The position numbers were made by a program, and so were the translations under genes. From Candidatus Thiodictyon syntrophicum (lineage in GTDB: Bacteria; Pseudomonadota; Gammaproteobacteria; Chromatiales; Chromatiaceae), in NCBI RefSeq assembly GCF_002813775.1, contig NZ_CP020370.1, forward strand, positions 1,269,501 through 1,333,500: a DNA stretch of 64,000 nucleotides. The letters run 5' to 3'. Shown here piece after piece: positions 7,719 to 18,135 of this stretch. Position 1 is the first letter of the stretch; each line of letters starts with the position of its first letter. The notes beneath the pieces were generated by a model. The model was given only the letters and a program-made list of their open reading frames with translations. It was not told the DNA's origin and did not search any database.

Positions 7719-10700
7719 TCACGCCGCACCCCCGCCCATACCCGGCGCCCCCAGCACGGTCCGATTGCGACCCTCGGCCTTGGCGCGGTACAGGGCCTCG
7801 TCCGCCAGGCGCAGCAGCGTCTCGGGCCGCGTCTCGGGCGTGGGCGCCAGCGCGGCGACCCCGATGCTGACGGTGACCCGGCCCAACGGCGCTGCGGCAT
7901 GGGGCAGGGCCAGGGCCTCCAGGGCGGTGTGGATCGACTCGGCGAGGCGCAGCATGCCCACGGCGTCGGTGTCCGGGGCTATGACCGCGAATTCCTCGCC
8001 CCCGTAGCGCGCGGCCAGGTCGCTGATCCGCTGGACCTGGGCACCCAGCACTCCGGCGAGTGCGCGCAGACACTCGTCGCCGGCCTGGTGGCCGTAGCGG
8101 TCGTTGTAGTGCTTGAACCAATCCACGTCCAGCATCGCGAGCCCCAGGGGCCGCCGCGCGCGTGAGGCCCGCCGCCACTCGGCGGGCAGCGCCTCATCGA
8201 AGCGGCGGCGATTGGCGATGCCGGTCAGGCTGTCGGTGGTGCTCAGGGCCGCGAGTTTGCGGTTGGCGGCCTCGGCCAGGGCCCGGGCGCGGTGCAGTTC
8301 CTCGCGCGCGCGCCGGTTCGCGGTGATGTCCTGGGCGCTGGTGCGAAAACCGAGCGAACGGCCATCGGCATCGAGGATGGGTCGCCAGGAGACCGTCACC
8401 CAGAATTGCGAGCCGTCTTTGCGCAGACAGCGGATCTCCAGGTTGTCGCCGCGGCTACCCTGGAGCGCCTCGCGAAATCTCCGCAACACCGGGGGCCGGT
8501 CCTGCGGCGTGGTGAGCATGGCCAGGAAGTCGTCCGCGGCCAGATACTCTTGCGGCGTGAACCCGGTGAGTTCCAGCGACAAGGAATTCATCCACAGCAG
8601 CCGTCCCTGCGGACTGAACCAGGCCTCCCAACTGGCCGCGTAATTGGCGATGGCCTTGAATCTGGTCTCGCTCTCGCGCAGGGCCTCTTCTGCGCGCGCG
8701 CGCTCGTCCAGGGTGCGCGCCAGCTTGAGATTGCTGTAGCTCAGCGTCGAGATGAGCATGGCGAATCTTGAATAGAAGGTCATCACCCGCTCGATGGTCG
8801 CGCGGCTGAAGCGCGGCACCCGCTCCAGCGCCGCCAGGTAAGCGTCCTCGTCGAATCCGAAGGCCCGCGCCTGGCGGCGGAAGGTCTCATAATCGGGCAC
8901 CTCCCCCTCATAAAAGAACTGCCCGAGGAAGATGTTGCCCAGGAGCTTGCCGCCCACCACGATCGGCGTGGCGATATCCCAGAGATGGTTCTTGCAATTG
9001 TAGGCTTTGAAGCTCCCCGGCTCGCCCCCCAAGGACAGCAGGGTATCGCTCTCGATACAATTGCGGCGGGTGTCCGGATGAACACGATGATACCTGACGC
9101 AGATGTCCTGCCAGCCGGTGGCGACCAGCACCTTGCCGGCGCGGTCGATCACCCCGACGCCGATCCCGGTCAGATAAAAGAAATCGTCCATCAACGCCTG
9201 AATCGCTTTGGTATCGATGATGTCGGCCAGTTCCAGGGTGCCGATGTCGCCCTCCGGCAAGAGGATCGCGGCCAGCTTTTCCCTGACCGCGGCCTCGCTC
9301 TCGCGTAGTGCCTCTTCCGCCCGTCGGCGCTCGGCGATTTCCGCCTCGGAACGCCGGATCGCCTCCGAGAGCAGCCGGTTGGCCTCCGACAACTCGCCGG
9401 TGCGCTGCGCGACCTTGTGTTCGAGTGACTGGTAGAGCCGGGCGTTTTCGAGCGAAATCGCCAACTGCCCGCACAGCATGGACAGGGCCTCGATGCGCCC
9501 CGCGGAAAAGGCGGCGCGCAACAGCCGATTCTCCAGGATCAGAAAGGCCGTGGCCCGCCCATGGACGGACACCGGCAGGGCCAGCAGCGAACAGAGCGTA
9601 AGACCCGCGAAGTGTGGATCGGCCGCAAAGCGGCTGTCGCTCACCGCATCGTCGGACACCACGGGCGCCAGCGTCTTCAGGCCCAGTCGCAGCACCGTCG
9701 CGGCAATGCCGCATTGCGCCTCGGCCGCGGCGCGCGTCATGCGCGCCAGCGGTGCGTCCCCTCGCAGTCCGCCCTCCAGCACCCAGCCGTCCGCCTCGTC
9801 CAGCACCATCAGTTGCACATCGGTGGCGCCGGTCAATTGGCCCATCAGGTCCACCACCCGCGCCCGCAAACTGGCCTCGGAGGTCTCCGCGGCGAGCGCC
9901 TGGGAGGCGCGCAGCAGGGCCTCGTGGTCCAAGGCATCACCCAGGCCGGCCCCGCGGCCGTCCGGCGCGCCCGGCGCACCGGCGTCGATGAAGGGCAGGG
10001 CCGAGCGCATGGCCCGCGCCTTACCCGCGGCGCCCCAGTGCCGATAGAGGTCGTGGGCACGCGCCAGGAGCGCCCGGCCGGCGTGCTCCTGCCCGTGCCG
10101 CATGGCGCACTGCCCGGCGCGTTCGGTGATGAGTGCATGGTGCCAGGGGCGCTGGTGGGCCTGGGCGGCGCGCATCGCCTGCTCGAAGGTCTGGAGCGCG
10201 GCCCAGGGTTGGCCCAGGGCGTCCAAGCGCTCGGCCGCTACCAGATCGAACAGGTGGCTGAAGTTCATGGGCGCATCGGCGGCGCGCCCGGCGAGCCAGG
10301 TCTGGTTCTGGTCCAACTGCCCGAGCAGCACTGAGCGCGCCGCCGCGTCGGCCGTCCGCAGGTGCGCGATCAGTGCGAGCGAATGCAGCAGGTTGGCCAG
10401 GGCGGTCGGGTAGAAACCGCTGATGTGCCGGGAGAGCGCGACCGCCGCCTCGGCATGACTCGACAGCGCCGCTTCATCGTTGAACAGACAGGCACCCAGC
10501 GCCCGGTAGGTATGGTAATAGGCCAGCGCCATGGCGTTGCCCTGGCTGGCCGCCAGGTGTGCCTGATCGTCGAAATCGGCATCCGCGAAGCCCCCGCGGT
10601 CGTGGGTTTGGCCCGCCAGGGCCCGCACCAACTGGCGATAGGGCAGGTACGCCTGCTCTGAATGGGTGCTCGCGCTCTTGTGCGCAAAGCCGATGGCGGC

Positions 10701-12203
10701 CGCGGTCTCGGTGTCCATCTGCGTGAGTTGCGTACAGGTATCGAACAGGGCCCCCAGCGTGGTGAAGGCGGTGAAGTTGGCAAATTCCAGATCGCCGGCC
10801 CGCACGAGCCCGGCGAACGCCGCCTGGGCGTGCCCCAGATCGTCCTCCAGCGGCTGAAACCAATGACAGGCGAAGAGCCCGAAACTGTGCTGGGCGCGGG
10901 CCGCCTCAAGGCTCCCTTGGTGGCGTGCGAGTGCGGTCTGAAGCGCCGCCCGGGCCGCCCGGTAACCGGTGGCATAGTCGTCGCGCAGGGCCACGGTTAC
11001 CATCGTGATACAACACATCGGGTAGCTCAGGAACTCGCAGTAGCCGGCCTCGATCCACAGGCGGCTCATACGCGCCATCATCCAGAAGCCGAGCAGCGAA
11101 CCGGAAAACAGCGCGGCCGGGATCAGGCGATTGAGCAATTGCGCGACCATCAGCAGGCGCGCGTCGTCCATGTCGGGCTGCGCGGGCAGGACCTCCAGCG
11201 CGCCCGCCGCCGCATGGCGGTAAAACAGATCGAGCTCCTGCTCCAGCCGCGCGCGGGTGTGCTCCACCGGCAAGGTGATGCCGAGCCGCTCCAGCAGGCC
11301 GCCCCCCAGACTCACGGCATCATTGTAACGGGTGCGGTTGGACAGACTGGCAATCTGGATGCAGATCGGTGCCAGCAATTGCCGCGGTGAGCGCGCCCGG
11401 GTGGCGAGCAGGGCGTAGACCTCGTCGGCCTCGCGGTTGCGCGACTGGCTATAGAGCACCAGGTGCAGTTCGGTATGCAGAATGAACGCCGCGTCGTGAT
11501 CCTCCTCCCAGGCGTGCGCCGCCAATTGCCCGATGGCCAGCCGCAGGAACCGTTCGGCCATGGCAAAGGAACCGGCCTGGCGGGCCTGTACCGCGGCCTT
11601 GAGAAAGAGCGTGCGGGCGAGCAAGCGCTCGGCCGGTTCGATGATCAGCGGCGCGGCGATCGCATAGTGTTCGGCGGCGCGCAACGCATCAACCGGAGCG
11701 GCCCCGGCCTGGGCCAGGCGCCGGGCCATGGCCAGGTGCAACAGCCCACGCCAGGCATCGTCATGCAGCCGGTAGACCGCCTGCTGCATCCGGTCGTGGC
11801 AGAACGCCAGCGCGGCGCCGGGCTCGGCCCGATGCAGCGCCAGCGCGTTGGGCGTGACCAGGATCCCGCGCTCCAGGGCGGGCCGCAGCCCCAGGGCCAG
11901 GTCGCCGGGGTCCCGGTCGGTGACGAGCGCCAGGAGCCCCAGGGTGCAGGCGTTGCCCAGACAGGCCGCGGCGACCAGGGTGTCGGCGGTCTCGGGGTCC
12001 AGGTCGCACAACCCGGCGGCGAGGAAATCCACCACATTGGCGCTGGCGGGGTGGGCGGCGATGGCGCCCAGGTCCCAGTGCCAACGCCCCCGTTGCGGGT
12101 CCGGCCGCAGCGCCCCTTCGCGGTACAGGGCCTGGATGAACTCGATCGTGAAAAAGGGGTTACCGCTGGTCTTGGCGTACAGGGCGGCGGCCAGCGGGCG
12201 CAC
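7719..12203 (-). CDS. Giant sensor, C-terminal part: helical-GAF-PocR-PAS-GGDEF diguanylate cyclase
   Basis: The downstream 1494 codons of a gene that begins at 13815 and is shifted by one base near 12207-12213. Domain order: the end of the AAA region (AKTSGNPFF), a long helical TPR-like region, GAF, a coiled coil, a PocR ligand-binding domain (IDTKAIQALMDDFFYLTGIG; GKLLGNIFLGQFF), PAS (QGRLLWMNSLSLELTGFTPQ) and a GGDEF domain. The active site reads GGEEF and an RxxD inhibitory site (RISD) stands five residues before it, so an active, product-inhibited cyclic-di-GMP synthase is predicted. The architecture suggests that ligand or cofactor sensing by PocR/GAF/PAS gates c-di-GMP output. Whether the gene is expressed whole depends on the frameshift. 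Confidence 0.85.
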   Translation of the reverse strand: MRPLAAALYAKTSGNPFFTIEFIQALYREGALRPDPQRGRWHWDLGAIAAHPASANVVDFLAAGLCDLDPETADTLVAAACLGNACTLGLLALVTDRDPGDLALGLRPALERGILVTPNALALHRAEPGAALAFCHDRMQQAVYRLHDDAWRGLLHLAMARRLAQAGAAPVDALRAAEHYAIAAPLIIEPAERLLARTLFLKAAVQARQAGSFAMAERFLRLAIGQLAAHAWEEDHDAAFILHTELHLVLYSQSRNREADEVYALLATRARSPRQLLAPICIQIASLSNRTRYNDAVSLGGGLLERLGITLPVEHTRARLEQELDLFYRHAAAGALEVLPAQPDMDDARLLMVAQLLNRLIPAALFSGSLLGFWMMARMSRLWIEAGYCEFLSYPMCCITMVTVALRDDYATGYRAARAALQTALARHQGSLEAARAQHSFGLFACHWFQPLEDDLGHAQAAFAGLVRAGDLEFANFTAFTTLGALFDTCTQLTQMDTETAAAIGFAHKSASTHSEQAYLPYRQLVRALAGQTHDRGGFADADFDDQAHLAASQGNAMALAYYHTYRALGACLFNDEAALSSHAEAAVALSRHISGFYPTALANLLHSLALIAHLRTADAAARSVLLGQLDQNQTWLAGRAADAPMNFSHLFDLVAAERLDALGQPWAALQTFEQAMRAAQAHQRPWHHALITERAGQCAMRHGQEHAGRALLARAHDLYRHWGAAGKARAMRSALPFIDAGAPGAPDGRGAGLGDALDHEALLRASQALAAETSEASLRARVVDLMGQLTGATDVQLMVLDEADGWVLEGGLRGDAPLARMTRAAAEAQCGIAATVLRLGLKTLAPVVSDDAVSDSRFAADPHFAGLTLCSLLALPVSVHGRATAFLILENRLLRAAFSAGRIEALSMLCGQLAISLENARLYQSLEHKVAQRTGELSEANRLLSEAIRRSEAEIAERRRAEEALRESEAAVREKLAAILLPEGDIGTLELADIIDTKAIQALMDDFFYLTGIGVGVIDRAGKVLVATGWQDICVRYHRVHPDTRRNCIESDTLLSLGGEPGSFKAYNCKNHLWDIATPIVVGGKLLGNIFLGQFFYEGEVPDYETFRRQARAFGFDEDAYLAALERVPRFSRATIERVMTFYSRFAMLISTLSYSNLKLARTLDERARAEEALRESETRFKAIANYAASWEAWFSPQGRLLWMNSLSLELTGFTPQEYLAADDFLAMLTTPQDRPPVLRRFREALQGSRGDNLEIRCLRKDGSQFWVTVSWRPILDADGRSLGFRTSAQDITANRRAREELHRARALAEAANRKLAALSTTDSLTGIANRRRFDEALPAEWRRASRARRPLGLAMLDVDWFKHYNDRYGHQAGDECLRALAGVLGAQVQRISDLAARYGGEEFAVIAPDTDAVGMLRLAESIHTALEALALPHAAAPLGRVTVSIGVAALAPTPETRPETLLRLADEALYRAKAEGRNRTVLGAPGMGGGAA

Positions 12204-13815
12204 CGCGGGGGGGCGGCAGGTGCAGCATGTCGGCCAGCAGCGCGGTGGTGTCGCCCGCCGTCAGGCTGGCCAGCGTCAGCACCCGGGCCGGGGTGCCGGC
12301 GGCCGTCGGCCGTTGCAGCAGGCGCCGCAGCGGGTGGGCCGCGTCGACCTCGTTGTCGCGGTAGGCACCGATCAGGAGCAGGCCCGCCAGCCCGGTCTCC
12401 TCCAGCAGCGCGCCGATGAGGTCCAACGTCGGCTGGTCGGCCCATTGCAGGTCGTCGAGAAACAGCACCAGCGGATGCGCGGGGGCGGCGATGGCGCGCA
12501 GCAGGGCGACCAGCAGGGCGCGCAGGCGCACCTGCGACTCGTGCGGCCCCAGCGGGGGCGCGGGGGGCTGGGCGCCGAGCAGCGATTGCAGTTCCGGCAC
12601 GACCTCGAAGAGTGCGCCGGCGTCCGGCCCCAGGGCCGCGAGGAGCCGTGAGCGCCACCACGCGACCCGCTCCTCGGGCTCCGCCAGCAGCAGTTGGCAC
12701 AACTGGCACAGGCCCTGGGCCGGGCCCAGAAAGGGGCGTTCGCGCTGGAATTGCTCGAACTTTCCGCTGATGAAGAGGCCCCGCCCCAGGGTCACCGGCC
12801 GGTGGATCTCGGCGATCAGGGCCGTCTTGCCGACCCCCGAGTAGCCGGCCACGAAGAGTCCCTGGGCGTCGCCCGCGGTCAGGTCCGCAAAGGCCGCCAT
12901 CAGCGTCGCCAGTTCCTGCTCGCGCCCGTAGAGCCGGTGCGGCGGGCGGGGCGCCAGCGGCAGGTCGCGTTCCTTGAGCCGCACCCCCGCGAGCGGCTGA
13001 TCCATCGCCAGCGCCGTGCGCAACTGGTCCAGATCATGGGCCAACCCCGCCGCGCTCTGATAGCGCTCGTCGGGCTCCTTGGCGAGCAGCGTCAGGATCA
13101 GTTCCGCGACCGGGGGCGGCAGCCAGGGCGCGCGTTCCTGCGGCGATGGCGGGGCGCAGGCCAGATGGGCGTGAATCAGGGCCAGGGTATCGGTCCCCGC
13201 GAACGGCGGCTGGCCAGTCGCCAGGGCATAGAGGGTGGCGCCCAGTGAATAGAGGTCGGTGCGGTAGTCGACCGGCCGATTCATCCGCCCGGTCTGCTCG
13301 GGCGACAGGTAGACCGGGGGGCCCGGCAGACAACTCAGGCGGTCGAACCCCGGGCGTTCCTCGGCAAAGGTGGTGGCCGACTGGACCTCGCTGAACTGCA
13401 CCCGCAGGTCGGAAGGACACACCAGACAGCCGGCGGGGTTCAGGTCATTGAGGATGACACCGCGTCCATGGACCCCCGCCAGGGCCTGCGCCAGGTTTTC
13501 GGCCAAGACGAGGAAGGGCTCCAGATCGATGGTGCCCAGGAGTCCCGAGGCGTCGAGCGCGACGCCGCCGAAGTCCGCCACGGCCAATTCCGGTATGGCC
13601 GGGTCGTAGCGCACCAGGTGCGGACAGCCCGCCAACCCCCGCAGACGGTCCAGGATTTGCCGCTCGTTGTGCAGCGCGGACCTGGCGGCATCCAGGTCAC
13701 CGTCAGGGCAACCCTGCTTGACGAGCAGTGGGCCGGCCGCCGGATCGCTCACGCGCAACACCCGCTGGTCGCGCCCCCGGTGGATCTCCGTCTCGTTGGC
13801 ATCAGGGTTCGACAT
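12160..13815 (-). CDS. Giant sensor, N-terminal part: pseudokinase-AAA ATPase
   Basis: The first 551 codons of the same gene, from an ATG at 13815. The kinase-like domain keeps a candidate lysine (GPLLVKQG) and glutamate (NERQIL). The catalytic loop is LNDLNPAG and no DFG is present, so it is probably a pseudokinase. An AAA_16/STAND ATPase follows, with Walker A GYSGVGKT and Walker B LVLFLDDLQWAD. The frame ends prematurely after LLADMLHLPPP. Removing one C from the seven-C tract restores LPPPAVRPLAAALYAKTSG, which aligns with the paralogue's HIAPAQARSPATALFAKTNG. The intact protein would be about 2030 residues. Confidence 0.85.
   Translation of the reverse strand: MSNPDANETEIHRGRDQRVLRVSDPAAGPLLVKQGCPDGDLDAARSALHNERQILDRLRGLAGCPHLVRYDPAIPELAVADFGGVALDASGLLGTIDLEPFLVLAENLAQALAGVHGRGVILNDLNPAGCLVCPSDLRVQFSEVQSATTFAEERPGFDRLSCLPGPPVYLSPEQTGRMNRPVDYRTDLYSLGATLYALATGQPPFAGTDTLALIHAHLACAPPSPQERAPWLPPPVAELILTLLAKEPDERYQSAAGLAHDLDQLRTALAMDQPLAGVRLKERDLPLAPRPPHRLYGREQELATLMAAFADLTAGDAQGLFVAGYSGVGKTALIAEIHRPVTLGRGLFISGKFEQFQRERPFLGPAQGLCQLCQLLLAEPEERVAWWRSRLLAALGPDAGALFEVVPELQSLLGAQPPAPPLGPHESQVRLRALLVALLRAIAAPAHPLVLFLDDLQWADQPTLDLIGALLEETGLAGLLLIGAYRDNEVDAAHPLRRLLQRPTAAGTPARVLTLASLTAGDTTALLADMLHLPPPRGAPAGRRPVRQDQR
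12207..12213 (-). other. Seven-C tract carrying a frameshift
   Basis: On the coding strand the run CCCCCCC breaks the frame of the PocR-GGDEF sensor; six Cs would restore it. It could be a sequencing error, a true mutation, or a slippage site allowing on/off switching. A similar seven-C tract breaks the antitoxin gene near 14690. Confidence 0.7.
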
Positions 13816-13844
13816 GGGTCAGGCGACGGCCAATGGTGGTGTGG

Positions 13845-14414
13845 TCACAGCGGCACACGCTCATACATTTCGCGCAGGAAGAGCCGACAGCCCGCCGCGG
13901 GCAGGTCGATCGTGTCGTCGCGGCCGCGGTATTCGGTCAACAGCCAGCGGCCGGCGGCCTCACGCGCGTAATGCTCCACCCGGCATTCGGTTTGCGCGAC
14001 CAGCAGATAATCCTGCAAAGACGCCACGGTGCGGTAATGCCGGAACTTGGCACCGCGATCGTACTGTTCGGTGGAGTCGGACAGTACCTCGATGATCACC
14101 ACCGGATTGAGCAGCGTATCGACCTCAGCGTCCTCGAATCGGGGTTCGGCGCAGGCGGCCACGATGTCCGGATAGGTGTACATGCCGGTCTCGCTGACCT
14201 TCACGCGCATATCATTGTTATAAACCTCGCAGGGTTTCCCACGCAGTTGGGTATGCAGACTGGCGGCGATATTGAGGCACACCAGGTTATGTTCCCGGCT
14301 CGCCCCGGTCATGGCGAAAATCTCGCCGTCGAAGAACTCGTGGCGGGTTTCCTGTCGGCGTTCCCAGGCCAGATAGTCCTGCGGTGTGAGACGGGGTTGC
14401 GGCTGTGGGTTCAT
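13845..14414 (-). CDS. Uma2 family endonuclease-like protein
   Basis: A 189-residue protein of the Uma2/DUF820 family, which has a PD-(D/E)XK nuclease-like fold. Typical features are RLTPQDYLAWERRQ, the segment HEFFDGEIFAMTGAS, YPDIVAAC and NPVVIIEVLSDSTEQYDRG, where PD...IEVL gives the likely active-site acidic residues. The ATG at 14414 is chosen because MNPQPQPRLTPQDYL is the usual family N-terminus and the upstream frame belongs to toxin debris. Members are abundant in cyanobacteria and purple bacteria; their biological role is poorly known. It ends 30 bases upstream of the giant sensor gene on the same strand. Confidence 0.88.
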   Translation of the reverse strand: MNPQPQPRLTPQDYLAWERRQETRHEFFDGEIFAMTGASREHNLVCLNIAASLHTQLRGKPCEVYNNDMRVKVSETGMYTYPDIVAACAEPRFEDAEVDTLLNPVVIIEVLSDSTEQYDRGAKFRHYRTVASLQDYLLVAQTECRVEHYAREAAGRWLLTEYRGRDDTIDLPAAGCRLFLREMYERVPL

Positions 14415-14509
14415 GGAGACGGTCTCGTAAATACGTGCGACGATGTTCGTGGGCTTGCCCACATGCGGGTGGAAGTCTGATGCTGCCTCATCATGAACCA
14501 CTATCGTCT

Positions 14510-14581
14510 TCAAAAAGGATTTAAGACCGGAACACCAGTGCGCTGCATATCGCCGACGTTGCGCGTTACCATCAGGAATCC
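14510..14581 (-). pseudogene. PIN-domain (VapC-type) toxin C-terminal fragment
   Basis: A 3' scrap reading LMVTRNVGDMQRTGVPVLNP F-stop, the characteristic end of VapC PIN-domain ribonucleases (LVTRN..DF..TGV.VLNP). The N-terminal active-site part is missing. It overlaps the end of the antitoxin remnant upstream, as in intact vapBC pairs. Confidence 0.7.
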
Positions 14582-14873
14582 CACGCTTCACTCCCACGGC
14601 CTAGGTCCTGACGACGGGCGAAATCCTCATCGGTACCGACATACGGCATCGCCATCAACAACTCCTTGATCCCTGGCCGGGGGGGTGTGGCGGCGTCGGA
14701 TAGATGATCGCCAAACGCACCGGACCTACGGGAACGTCAGCGGGTAGATCCAGAACGAGGCGATGGTCAGGGGAAATCACCGCCTCGGTTTCATAGCAGG
14801 ACTGAGGCAACGACGCGGAACGCTGCGCAACCGCTTCGATATGAGAATTATCGACAGCATTAGTGGTGCCCAT
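14572..14873 (-). pseudogene. Frameshifted antitoxin gene, partner of the PIN fragment
   Basis: From an ATG at 14873 the frame encodes an antitoxin-like strand pattern, AVISPDHRLVLDLPADVPVG then PVRLAIIYPTPPHPP. It shifts at a seven-C tract near 14684-14690. Adding one C restores RPGIKELLMAMPYVGTDEDF then ARRQDLGRGSEAWDS and a stop, a tail common in antitoxins of PIN-domain toxins. The toxin downstream is only a fragment, so the module is dead whichever frame is read. Confidence 0.6.
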
Positions 14874-14941
14874 CAAGTCTACTCCGGTGCAATCAGTTGG
14901 TGTATATCTTCCCGGCTTCACAGTCAGGTTTCACTGAGCCG

Positions 14942-15262
14942 CTACCGTGCGCCGCGCCGCTCGCCCTGACGTTCCACCTGTCCGCCGGCCGGCAGGGCCT
15001 TGATTGTGGCAGTTCAACGGTCGTCGGGGAAGCCGGTCGCGGCGAGGATGGCTTCTTTGCGGTGCCAGCCGGGGTGGGCTTGCAGGCAGGCGAGGATCGG
15101 CGCGGGTCCGTCTGGTGGGGCGGGCGGCGGCTCGAACTGATGACGCGCGCCTGGTTCCACTGACCACCGGGGCGCAGGGTCTCCTTCAGCCAGTTCTGAA
15201 GTTCCTCGCCGAGGCCGTCGTCTTCGACCCAGGAGAGCTTGATCAGGGGCGAGCCCGCAAAG
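14942..15262 (-). pseudogene. Decayed gene with a winged-helix-like C-terminus
   Basis: Coding traces lie in two frames. The 5' part reads AGSPLIKLSWVEDDGLGEEL then QNWLKETLRPGGQWNQAR. The 3' part reads QFEPPPAPPDGPAPILACLQ then AHPGWHRKEAILAATGFPDD. After this a TGA interrupts IKALPAGGQVERQGERRGAR, which ends at a TAG. A frameshift and at least one nonsense mutation are therefore present. The HRKEAILAATG segment resembles a helix-turn-helix. I do not recognise the family. It runs divergently from hsdM, so it may once have regulated or accompanied the restriction operon. Confidence 0.5.
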
Positions 15263-15405
15263 CGGCGCCTGCGCCATCCGCAGCAACGCCGCCACCCCCC
15301 GCGTCCAATCCCCGCCCGCGGTGCGCGGCGACATCGCCTGCATCATGCTCTATGCGGTATATTCGCCGTACCGACGCAGCAGCCCAACCGGATTGAACCC
15401 GACCC

Positions 15406-17003
<1,598 letters not shown>

Positions 17004-17007
<4 letters not shown>

Positions 17008-17228
17008 ACTGTGCGATATGCAGGAACGGGGAGACGGCTCCCGGGAGTGTTACCTTGTCCCTGAATCGAGGTGAAACCGTGGTCGTCATCAAAGACGTGC
17101 CGGCCGAGGTCTGCGTCAACTGCGGCGAATATTACCTGGACTCAGCCGCTGCGCAGCGGGTCTACGTACAGGCGGACGCCGCTGTGGCTCGCAATGCCGA
17201 GATCGAGGTCTTGCGCTTTGCTGCGTGA
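17004..17228 (+). CDS. YgiT-type zinc-finger antitoxin-like protein
   Basis: A 74-residue protein with two CxxC knuckles (CAICRNGE and CVNCGEYY) separated by a beta-rich linker. This is the YgiT/MqsA N-terminal zinc-finger domain, which neutralises partner toxins and stabilises the antitoxin fold. The usual DUF4258-type or MqsR-type toxin is not adjacent, so it is an orphan here. Its ATG overlaps the hsdM stop (ATGA), so it is translationally coupled to the methyltransferase. Confidence 0.85.
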
Positions 17229-17250
17229 AGCGCAGTCTTTCGGCTTTCTG

Positions 17251-17297
17251 GCTCCCACGCTCCAGCGTGGGAGCAAGTCGCGACGCTCCAGCGTCGC
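17251..17297. repeat. Two hairpin repeats inside the restriction operon
   Basis: GCTCCCACGC TCCA GCGTGGGAGC is a perfect hairpin at 17251-17274, and GCGACGCTCCAGCGTCGC follows at 17280-17297. The same CTGGCTCCCACGC hairpin recurs near 18456 and 29701, so this is a dispersed palindromic repeat rather than a gene-specific terminator. It has inserted upstream of, or into, a Phd-type antitoxin remnant. Confidence 0.8.
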
Positions 17298-17300
17298 GTG

Positions 17301-17390
17301 GCCTACCCACTGCGCAGCCCGGCCAACCGCAAGCGGCTGATGGATGCGATTGCAAATGTTCGGCAAGGTCAACTGGTTCAGACGTCATGA
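17301..17390 (+). pseudogene. Phd/YefM-type antitoxin C-terminal fragment
   Basis: Thirty codons, AYPLRSPANRKRLMDAIANV then RQGQLVQTS-stop, match the conserved end of Phd/YefM antitoxins (LLRSPAN..RL..AI). The N-terminal DNA-binding part is absent and the hairpin repeat sits where it should be. The stop overlaps the next ATG as ATGA, so ribosomal coupling to hepT could once have come from this gene. Confidence 0.65.
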
Positions 17391-17809
17391 TCGACTATGA
17401 TAAGCTACGAAAATCGCTCAAGCACCTGGAATTGCAATATGCCAATCACCATGCGGCAGCCGCGCGCCCAGAGCTCTCCATCATCGACCGCGAGGCTATT
17501 GCGGAGTCGGTGATCCAGCGCTTTGAGACGTGCTATGACACCCTGTGGAAGACCCTCAAGCAATATCTTATCAATGAATTGGGATTGCCGGAAGTCCCCA
17601 ATAGCCCGAAGCCGATACTCAAGTTGGCAGGCCAGAATACTATTCTCCCCTCGCCGGTCGGGCAATGGCTGGTCTATGCAGATGCACGCACCGCCACCGC
17701 CCATGACTACAGCGGCGAGAAGGCACAACAAACGCTGTTAATCATGGGCGCGTTCATCACCGACATGATCGCACTTTACCAGACGATGACCGGAGAACCC
17801 TGGGAATGA
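17387..17809 (+). CDS. hepT: HEPN-family toxin HepT (nucleotidyltransferase-associated, HI0074 type)
   Basis: A 140-residue all-helical HEPN protein of the HI0074/HepT type. The catalytic RNase motif RX4HXY is complete (RTATAHDY). In characterised MntA-HepT pairs the tyrosine is the residue AMPylated by the partner nucleotidyltransferase to silence the toxin. It starts MIDYDKLRKSLKHLE at an ATG that overlaps the antitoxin fragment's stop, and it overlaps mntA as ATGA. The intact motif suggests an active toxin. Its place between hsdM and hsdS suggests a link to the restriction system, which is inference. Confidence 0.9.
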   Translation: MIDYDKLRKSLKHLELQYANHHAAAARPELSIIDREAIAESVIQRFETCYDTLWKTLKQYLINELGLPEVPNSPKPILKLAGQNTILPSPVGQWLVYADARTATAHDYSGEKAQQTLLIMGAFITDMIALYQTMTGEPWE

Positions 17810-18135
17810 GTGCCACGCTTTCGATCGACCCGCAGCAGCGTGAACTGTTGCTCACACTCTTGCGCCAATGGCTGCCCGGAACCGCGGTCTGGGCCTATGG
17901 GTCCAGGGTGAACGGCACCGCCCGCCCCAATTCCGACCTCGACCTCGTTGCCTTTGCCCCGCCGACCCGGCGCCAGTTGCTACCGGCGGCGCGCGAGGCA
18001 CTGGACGAGAGCAATCTGCCGTTTCTTGTCGACCTCCATGGGTGGGATGAATTACCGGCACGCTTTCACGACAACATCCGCAGCAACTATGTCGTGCTGC
18101 AAGCAGTGGGACCCCCGGAGTTGCAACGACAATGA
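17806..18135 (+). CDS. mntA: MntA-type minimal nucleotidyltransferase antitoxin
   Basis: A 109-residue minimal nucleotidyltransferase. It has the GSX10DXD active site (GSRVNGTARPNSDLD), with a probable third acidic residue in FLVDLHGWDEL. In MntA-HepT systems this enzyme transfers AMP to the tyrosine of the HEPN toxin and inactivates it. The gene overlaps hepT upstream and the next gene downstream, both by ATGA, so the three are translated together. No sign of decay was seen. Confidence 0.9.
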   Translation: MSATLSIDPQQRELLLTLLRQWLPGTAVWAYGSRVNGTARPNSDLDLVAFAPPTRRQLLPAAREALDESNLPFLVDLHGWDELPARFHDNIRSNYVVLQAVGPPELQRQ

